Source: Erinaceus europaeus
Taxonomy: Eukaryota; Chordata; Mammalia; Eulipotyphla; Erinaceidae
NCBI RefSeq assembly: GCF_950295315.1
Contig: NC_080180.1
Span: 67,352,871-67,416,870, forward strand
Direction: 5' to 3'
DNA: 64,000 nt
Shown here: positions 52,301 to 61,300 of the stretch, in pieces
Numbering within the stretch: the first letter of the stretch is position 1
How the letters are laid out: each line of letters starts with the position of its first letter
Notes under the pieces: generated by a model
Databases searched by the model: none
Told to the model about the DNA's origin: nothing
What the model saw: only the letters and a program-made list of their open reading frames with translations
Translations under genes and position numbers: made by a program

Positions 52301-55300
52301 TTCACTGAATTTAGGCTAGAATGTGATAAATTCCATCGTACAAAATCACCTGTAAAGAAATTCTTCTGCGCAAAGATGAAGTGGTAGGTGGCTTTATATA
52401 CCTCCAGCTCACACTGCCATGTCTGAGGCATGTTCCAGATTCGAGGGTAGCTGGCATTGATGTGGAACTGCAAACCAAATGCCAAGCGGACATGTCAGAG
52501 CTCACATAGTGGCACCACACACAGCGTTAGAAATGAGCAGCCCAGGAGGTGGCTCCGCACTGGAATCCCCCGGATGGTAGAGCTGTGCTGTCATGACTCT
52601 CCTTTCTCTCCAACCCACCCGATTCTCTCCTCTCACAAAGTACAGAAGGCAAAGTGAGCCAGGAGCGGGCCCAGTAGTGCTGTCGTGTATGCATGAGGCC
52701 TTGAGTTCATTCTCTGGCACAGCATAAAAAGAATTGCCCCTGCGGCTACAGACAGACTATGACCCACATAGTCAATGACTGCCACCTCTCCAGATTCAAA
52801 GGAGGTCTCGAAACTTTACATCAGGCTCAACCTGACGCTGTTGACTGGCTACGGAAGAAGGGCAAACGCTAGAAGAAGAAGAAAAGAATTTTTAACTAAG
52901 TTTATATTAAAACATATTACCATTATATACTAGACTTACTGCTAACATTTCTGCTTCTAAAAGGGTCCGATACTGCATGCTTGTGGTAGCATCAACATGT
53001 AGAAGTTGTCCTTTAATTGCAGGTGAGTAACCTAATAAAAGGACACACAAGGCAAAACCTGGGCTGAGTGAGCACACTACAGAAAAGCAAAAGACTGGAG
53101 TGGGGGAGCTGAATGCAGGGAGGGGAGAGGGCATCAGGCACCCGAGGACATGACTGAAGAGAGACGTAAGCTAGTGGTGGGAGTGAGTGGCATGCAGACA
53201 CCTACCACAAGAAGAGACCAAACTGTCCTCCTCTACAAACAACTGTCCTATGAATTATTATTTTCTCCCAATAAAATTATGTGCAAAAAAAGGGGGGGTG
53301 GGAGGGCAGAGGGGTAGGAAAATCTGAGTGCATTACACATACATACTTAACATATTTGATTTTTAGTTAGTAAGTTTTGCTTTTCTAGAAGATTTTGAAA
53401 AGCAGGAGAGAAAGAAAGGAAAAAGAGAAGGAAAGGTATTCGCTGCAGCTCACCATTTTTCTCAACTGTCATTGGAATATTGATTTCCAAATATGAGCCA
53501 GCTCCTACATTTACATGTACAGCATTCGTTTCCTATCAAAAAAAAATCAAAAACTTTAACTATACACCCACCACCTTCACTTTTAATTTCATACCAAAAA
53601 CTACAATTGTTAAAGACAGTAAAAAGTTGTTAAAAGTTCTTTAAAAGAATAGTAAAAAGATATTAAAAGTTCTTAAGGATGAAAGTTCAAATTTATCCCC
53701 AAAAATATATGAAAACAACTATTTACCTATGTGTCCAAACTATTATAAACTATTAACCCATTCCACTGAAGTGGAAATTAAAAAAAAAAAAAAAGACCAA
53801 TTATTCCATAAGATATAAGCAGAAAGTGAATCAGACTATATAGTGTAAAGATTATCATCATGAGCTTATCCTAGTAGTGACATGAGATCAAAGTCTCTTA
53901 CAATTACCAGAGGAGCAGTTAGGGAGGGGCCCGCAGGAAATTCGTAGAAATGAACTCAGGTGTAGGTAGGACTAGTCACCAGAAGTACTCAGGAAAACGT
54001 CGACTTCTAAAGATTATTCCTTACTAAATCATCTCAATAATTACCCTATTTTTGGTGAAGAGCAAGTCGATTGTAGCGTCTGCAATAATATTCATTCTCA
54101 GTTCAAAGGCAAGGATCTGCCGTGGTCTTCCAGGCTGTGCGATTTCAGAAACTTTCAAAACTTGATAATCAGGTGGGAAGAAGAACTTCCACAAACAATC
54201 TCTGTAGAAGAGGTGGACAGAATGACATGCTATTCAAATGAAACCATCCCCAATAAGTGGCCAAAATCAATATTCTGTCTTGATATCCCTGCTAAAGCAT
54301 GACAAAGAAAAAATGATGTCAAATATAACTATAATTTCCTTTCAGTCAAATGCAAAAAAATGTTTCCATGTTTTATCTTCCAGAGATCAATGCACTTTGA
54401 TCTACTAGGAAATAGACTGTTATAAATAATACATATTTGTAAGATTAAAGAGGCAAGAGGGAGCAGAGTGGTTTACACAATAGGCTTTCATGCCTGAAGC
54501 TGGGAGGCTCCAGGCTCAGTCCTGGGCACCAGCATAAAGCAGAACTGAGCAGTTTCTGGCAAAGGGGAACAAACAAACAAGCCAAGCCATACATACACAT
54601 CCATAAAACACTGAGAAATTAAAGACTCTAAGTTTAAAGACTGCTCAAATGCAAAGAAAAACTGAAGAGTTGTGGTTTACTTAGAAGCCCCACTCCAGTC
54701 TGGACGAGTCACTCAGCCTTTCTGCAGACAGCTTGCCTCCTGGTTTGTTCAACAGGAAAACATAACTGGTCTCACACAACCGATTGCAGGATTAAACAGC
54801 AACATATGTGGAAATGACTTAATTGTACGTAGTGCATGGGGAAAATATGGCCACTGTTACCAGGAGGCATGTCTATGGACTGACATTGGACAGCAAAGAC
54901 TCCCCTCCCAAAACAACAAACTTTGACAGACATGGAATTCACAGACCTCACTAAACTGCAGCTGGGACATCCACGGCCTTGGGTGGGTGCTTGTAAGTGT
55001 GGACAGAGTGAGAGGGGCACAGCACCGAAGTCAAGCACCCGGAGGGTGGGAGCTTCGGCAACAAAAGGCACCATTTTGCCTCTGAACAACAGCAGTCAAG
55101 GCTGTGCAGGGCACAGGGACCTCTGACAGTTAGCCCACGGCCTCGGGGTGAGAGCCTGTTCGACTGGTGGAGGGGTCACACCCTGAACAGTCTGGTCCGA
55201 ACCCAAACTCAGGCAACATTCAGAAGGTGATTTGCAGCAGCTGGCAGCTCAAAGGTGACAGGTGGCAACTGATGGCCGAATGGTAAACTGAGCCCTGCTT

Positions 55301-58300
55301 CTTCAGATGCAGCTACCACCTAGCAGCAACGCCTGTGGCTTGAATTCAGACTGCAGTCTTACAGAGAAGCCACGTGTTCACTATGCACAGTTAAAGGCAG
55401 CTCAAGGGAACAATAAAAATACAACCCCAACCAACACACAAACAAGTGGAAACTAGTAATTCTAACAAGAGCACCATCTGTTTGTTGGCTGAGTAATATT
55501 ACCAGCACAATAAATGTGCAAACAACAGAGAAATGACAAAACAAACCTTAGAACACGACTACTCAAAAAGACAGCAAAGGGGGAAATGGTCATTGTTGTT
55601 ACAGTCATACTCATGTTAAACTGCATCAGAGGGCAGAACTGTTGGAAGGCTATGGCCCACTGTATTTGCCTCCTGTTATCACTTGATGAATTCCAAAGGG
55701 TTTTCAGTTCAGCGTTTTCTGTGTGAGCCAAATTAGAAGACTATTAATCATAACATTCCAAGAAGGTGCTATCTGTGGCTTTTAAACAGGAGGACTGAGG
55801 AAAGAATCAGCCACCTGGAATAGAGCAGCCTGGGAAAATAGGACAGAACAAAAGCTGCAAAGCGCCCACCACTGATGGTGGCTTGTCAGCTAGGCTAATA
55901 AGAATGACAGGAAAGGCACACTGCCACATAAAGCAAACAGCACGAGAGACCAACAGTCCAGGGCGACCACTGGGTGAGGTGAACTGTGTCGGGCCTGCTG
56001 GAAACAGTGGAAAGGTTGTGGCATGAAGGGAGTAAGTCCATGGGGAAAAAGTAAACCCAAACGCTTGTGTTGGGTCCAGACTTAGACACTGACTGTAGAC
56101 ATGACCTACTGAAGGGGCCTGGGAGCATACATTTCTTAGGGCACACCGATTTGTATCATTTCTCTGTAACAAGCATCACACCAGAAGTGAACATGGCTAC
56201 AGATTACAAAAGAATTTTATTTGAATTTTCATGTACATATGCCTTACTTAAAATGTAATAAAATTTTAAAAATCATGTTTTATTCAATTGCTACAAATGT
56301 GACAATGTACTATGCTAAAGCACTGTTACTTTCTTGGCAAACATGTAACCACTACTTAAGTAAGTAAACACTCATTTTCAACTGCTGCATAGTAAATAAA
56401 GAAGACTTAGCAGGGAGCCAGGTGATGACTCAGCGGGCTAAGTGCACATGGCGCCAAGTGCAAGGACTGGCATAAGGATCCCAGCTCGAGCCCTGGACTC
56501 CCCACCTGCAGGGGAGTCACTTCACAGCAAGTCTGCAGGTGTCTACCTTTCTCCTCCTCTCTGTCTTCCCCTGCTCTATCAATTTCTCTCCTATCCAACA
56601 ACAACGACAGCAATAACAACGATAAACAACAAGGGCAACAAAAGGGGAAAAAGAAAAGTTTCTTTTTTTAAATGTTTTTAAATATTTATTTATTCCCTTT
56701 TGTTGTCCTTGTTGTTTTACTGTTGTAGTTATTATTGATGTCATCATTGTTGGATAGGTCAGAGAGAAATGGAGAGAAGAGGGAAGACAGAGAGGGGAAG
56801 AGAAAGACAGACACCTGCAGACCTGCTTCACCACCTGTGAAGTGACTCCCCTGCAGGTGGGGAGCCAGGGACTCGAACCGGGATCCTTACACCGGTCCTT
56901 GTGCTTTGCGCCATGTGCGCTTAGCCCACTGCACTACCGCCCAACTCCCCAAAAATAAGTTTCTAAAAAAAAAAAAAAAATTTTTAAAAACGAAGACTTA
57001 CTGCAGAAAAAAAATTATAAAAAAGGAAAATGTAAATCCAGTAATATGAAAGTGTTTGCTTTCTAACCTGAAATCTTAAGCTCTGACATTTGTAAGTCTA
57101 ATAACTTAGGCCAGAACTTTATGAAGTACGGTAGTAACTCACTCCAAGCATTTTCAAAAAACATTCAATTTCTGTGTAACTGACAAGAGCTGCCTGATGG
57201 AAGGATGCTCATATACCCCCCACAATACCAGAATTAACAGAATACAGGATCTTATAATTCTCCATTCCTATCTTTTTTAATTTTATGTATTTTAAAGTCT
57301 ATCATGTCAGATATGAGAATAGCTGTTCCTGCCCTTTTTTGTGGGCCATTGGCTTGAATGATAGTTTTCCATCCTTTCACTTTAAGTCTGTGTTTGTCTT
57401 GTTGCGTTAGGTGAGTTTCCTGTAGACAACATATTGTTGGGTTGTGTTTTCTGATCCATCTTCCTACCCTGTGTCTTTTAATGGGTGAATTCAGGCCATT
57501 CACATTTATGGATATCAAAGATTGAAGATATTTTAACGCCATTCTTGTAGAGTTTTAGAGTGTTTTGATATATGTTCTATTTGTGGTGGTCTGGTTGTTT
57601 ATAGGAAACCTTTCAGAACTTCTTTCAAGGCAGGCTTGGTGATGGTTGCTTCCTTCAACTGTTGCTTGTCTGAGAAGGTTTTGATGCTTCCATCTAGTCT
57701 GAATGACAGTCTAGCAGGATATAGTATTCTTGGCTGAAAGCCTTTCTCATTGAGCACTCGATAGATATCTTGCCATTCTCTTCTGGCCTGTAGTGTTTGT
57801 ATGGAGAAGTCCGCTGCTAATCTTATGGGTTTTCCTTTGTAGGTGACTGTTTTTCTCTTGCAGCCTTGAGGATCCTTTCTTTATCCTTATTCCTTTCCAA
57901 TCTAAGTATGACATGTCTTGGTGTCTTTAGGTCTGGGTTAATTCTGTTTGGGACCCTCTGGGCTTCTTGAATCTTTATGTCTTTGGTGTTGTCTAGACTA
58001 GAGAAATTTTCAGCTAGAGAAATTTTCAGCTATTATGGCCTGGAGAATGCTTTCTTCCTCTCCTTCTCTTTCTTCCTCTGGTAAGCCAATAATGCGTATA
58101 TTGTTTCTTTTGAAGTCATCCCATAGGACTCTGTTGTTGTTTTCAGCATCTCTTAATCTCTTTTTGAGATCTCTTACTTCTTTTTTAGTTGTCTCTAATT
58201 CATCCTCAATCTTGCTAATTCTGTCTTCAGCCTCATTGATTCTATTCTCTCTGCCCTCTACTGCTTTCTGGAGTTCATCTATTTTGTTGCCCTGCTCTGA

Positions 58301-61300
58301 TACTGTTTTAGCTTGTTCAGCTAGTTGCCTTCTTAGCTCAGCAATTTCAGCTTTCAGCTCTCTAATAACCATGAGATAATTAGAATTTTCTTCCATATTC
58401 TCATTTGTTGTTCCTGCAGTTCTGATTACAATTTTTTCAAATTCTTTACTCACTCCTGTTATTATTTCCTTAGCTAATGTTTGGATGTTGAACTCGTTGT
58501 TTTGTGCTTTGCCCTCTGGAGGACTTTTAGCTGGACTCTTGTCCTGGTTCAAGTCTCCATTATTTTTTCTTGTTGTTTTAACCATTTTATATAAGTTAAC
58601 AGTTTTTTCAATCCCTGAGTTGGAGTTCAGTGGTGTAAAAGCCTTTTTTTTTTTCCCCCTGTAGGCTATGGTAGCCTGAGGGCTTTTAAACTATCAATAG
58701 GCTTCTTGGCTTAATCAATGACTCCTGACCAAGAGATAAAGCAGGGTGTGGCAGAGATAATCCAGTGGTTATGCAAAGAGACTTTCACAGCCCTTCAGCT
58801 ATGCCACCGAGGTATAGGTCTTCTCCTGAGTTTCCCGGTTAGATCTCTGTGCCCTGGTGTCCCTCCCTGTTGCTGCTCCAGATTCTGAGGGTAGTAGCAA
58901 TGGAGACTCAGAGTTGTACTTGGTGAGTCTCTGGGGAGTCCTTTCCTCCCTTCAGCTGTCCCCTTGTTGGTGGAGCAGACTGGAGGTGGTGTCTCCACTG
59001 ACAAACTGTCGAACTGTTAGCAGTCACTTAATCTCTCCTTAGGCCCCTCTCTCCTCTCTGTCACCAGCCACGCGTGTTTGTACTCACGGGTGATTTACTG
59101 GGTTTCTGTGGTCATTCTAGTCCTGTCTTGTTTCGGTCCGGGTGGTCTCCTTTGGTATTCCTAGTTGATCCGGGAGAGGAGAGGAGAGGAGGCAGGATCT
59201 TATAATTCTCAAGCATTTTGTAAAACACTCACGGACAGGGTCAGCCCGTCATACTATATCAACACACTTTCACTAGCCTCTCAGTGGCCTGGGAAGAGCT
59301 GTCAGTGAATGAGCTGGTTTTTATTTCTCTATCAATAAAGGTACTTTATAAACAGAAGAACTAAACTAGCCATAGCAATGACTAGTTACATAAAAATGTA
59401 GGCATCATCCTTTGTTTATATTCTGTAATGAGTCAATAGACGTTTGTGGCGCATTAAATACCAAAGCTGCTGAGCTATGAGCAACCTACAGAAACTAGGA
59501 GGCAGTGCTTCATCACCACACGCACCTGCACTCTCCCGCCTAGCCGCCAGCCCTTGCTGCTGCCTCCTCCTCCCCAAACTCCACCCTCCACTCAGGACTT
59601 CCTCCCACATCTCCACCCTCCTCTTCCTTCCCTGGATAACTTATGCTTAAATGCAGCTCATGTCAACAACCCCAAAACCCTTCTCCACTCAGGACTTCCT
59701 CCCACCTCTCCACCGTCCTCTTCCTTCCCTGGATAACCTATACTTAAACGTAGCTCATGTCAACAACCCCAAAACCCTCCCCCAATCCGCCTTTACTTAT
59801 CCGTTGTGGGCTGAATTGTGTTCCTCTATAACGTCATATGCTCAAGCCTTAACCACAACCCCTGAGATTCTGTCCAGACTTGAAGAAGAAACCTTAGTGA
59901 AGTAATCACATTAAAGTAAGGTCATCAGAGTGGGCCCTAATCAATATGGCCAGTGGCTGTCCCAGAGAAAGATGCAGACACAGGCAAAGGGTACTTTCAA
60001 GCCAAGGCCTGGGTGGCTGCTTCCCCACAGCCCTCACAAGAAACCCACACTTCCTATCAGAGTGATAGCATGCTATAATAAAATCGTGAACAAAAATTGG
60101 ATCAACCCTTGAGACAGCTGTCTTATGAAGTATTTCTCTGATAAGGATAAATAAAGAGAAAATAAAACCTGAAAATGTTTCCATAGTTGTTAGTAAAAAC
60201 TACAGTATTATCTCAATACAGCTGAGTGACCTGCTGGAAGTACAGCCGACATACCTTTGTCTGTCAGCCCATGGCCCATAGTTGAAGTCTGTCCCTTTGC
60301 CACATACTATGTCCAGGCCCCAGCATGGAGGCAGGTCTTGTAGCTTGCAAGCCTCACCGCTCATTTCTCCTTCAGCAGTTTCTTCTCTCTCTTCTGGAAC
60401 AAGTCCTATGTTGCGGAATACACAATATAAAGGCAGTTACTTATAATTCCCTATCAAAAGTTCTCTTAGTCAGTCTAAATACTTGTTTTAAAACACTGAA
60501 ATTGAAAAGCTTTACTAGAATCTCATGGATACATTGAGAATGTCTGATTTTCTAGTCGTTATAATATGCTTTGAATCTGAACACAGATTTGAAAATACAC
60601 TGTTTCATGATCTCATATTCTCTCCTTCAATGTTGTCAACTTTTTTTCTTTTTTTAATTGGGGACTAATCACTTACAGTAAATACAGGTTTAGATACATG
60701 TGTAAAATTTCTCAACTTTCTCAGGAACAGTGTATACAAAAAGATGAGTAGGGACAAAAAAGGCTGAGAATCTGAAGTTTAGCTTCTTTAAAAAAGTGAA
60801 ACTAAGCTCAGCTCCCACCACACTGAAGAAAACTTTGGTGCTGTGATTCCTTTCTCTCCCTCTATCTGAAAAATTCAGTCCAGAACAGTGAAGCCCCAGA
60901 GACCATCAGAGTAAGTAAATTATCTTTAAGATTTAGAAAGTAAAGCTACCTATGAAACATCACAACTGTCTAGATTCAGTCCTTAACTCAATGTCTCACA
61001 TCTCACACTCTGACTTTTCTCCCAAGCTAAATATGCTCGGTCTTAACTATCCCCAGGTCCCTAATGGTGTTCACCTGTGGTTATTTGCATTCCCCATTTT
61101 TAAGCTACATTTGTGAAAGCAGAATTTGAAGGGAAAACTACCACATTGTTCTCTTCTGGTCTGAAGTACAGGGGTTATTCATCTTTTGACAGCACAGCTT
61201 TTTTTGGTAGGTGCTCTTACAACCGTATCTGCCACTGATGCTTATTAGATGTGGCGTAAGGAAATAAGGTCTTATCAGAAGGACACAACCGCACTGTGAA

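Larger units (their letters stand above)
57263..59192 (-). mobile_element. L1 retrotransposon: 5' UTR, ORF1 and start of ORF2; 3' end missing
   Basis: Perfect 18-bp target duplication CAGGATCTTATAATTCTC at 57245-57262 and 59193-59210. Read on the minus strand: about 600 bp of 5' UTR, ORF1 from 58585, then ORF2 from 57542 for about 93 codons into the endonuclease domain, ending at an A-rich codon stretch inside ORF2. There is no rest of ORF2, no 3' UTR and no poly(A). Confidence 0.92.

Noticed and set aside
54672..55126. Open frames of 84 and 105 codons in the 6-kb intron as a possible nested gene
   Set aside because: There is no recognisable protein, no splice structure and no promoter or poly(A) context; the lengths are expected by chance.
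57252..59210. A functional, mobile L1
   Set aside because: ORF1 is frameshifted and most of ORF2, including reverse transcriptase, is absent.
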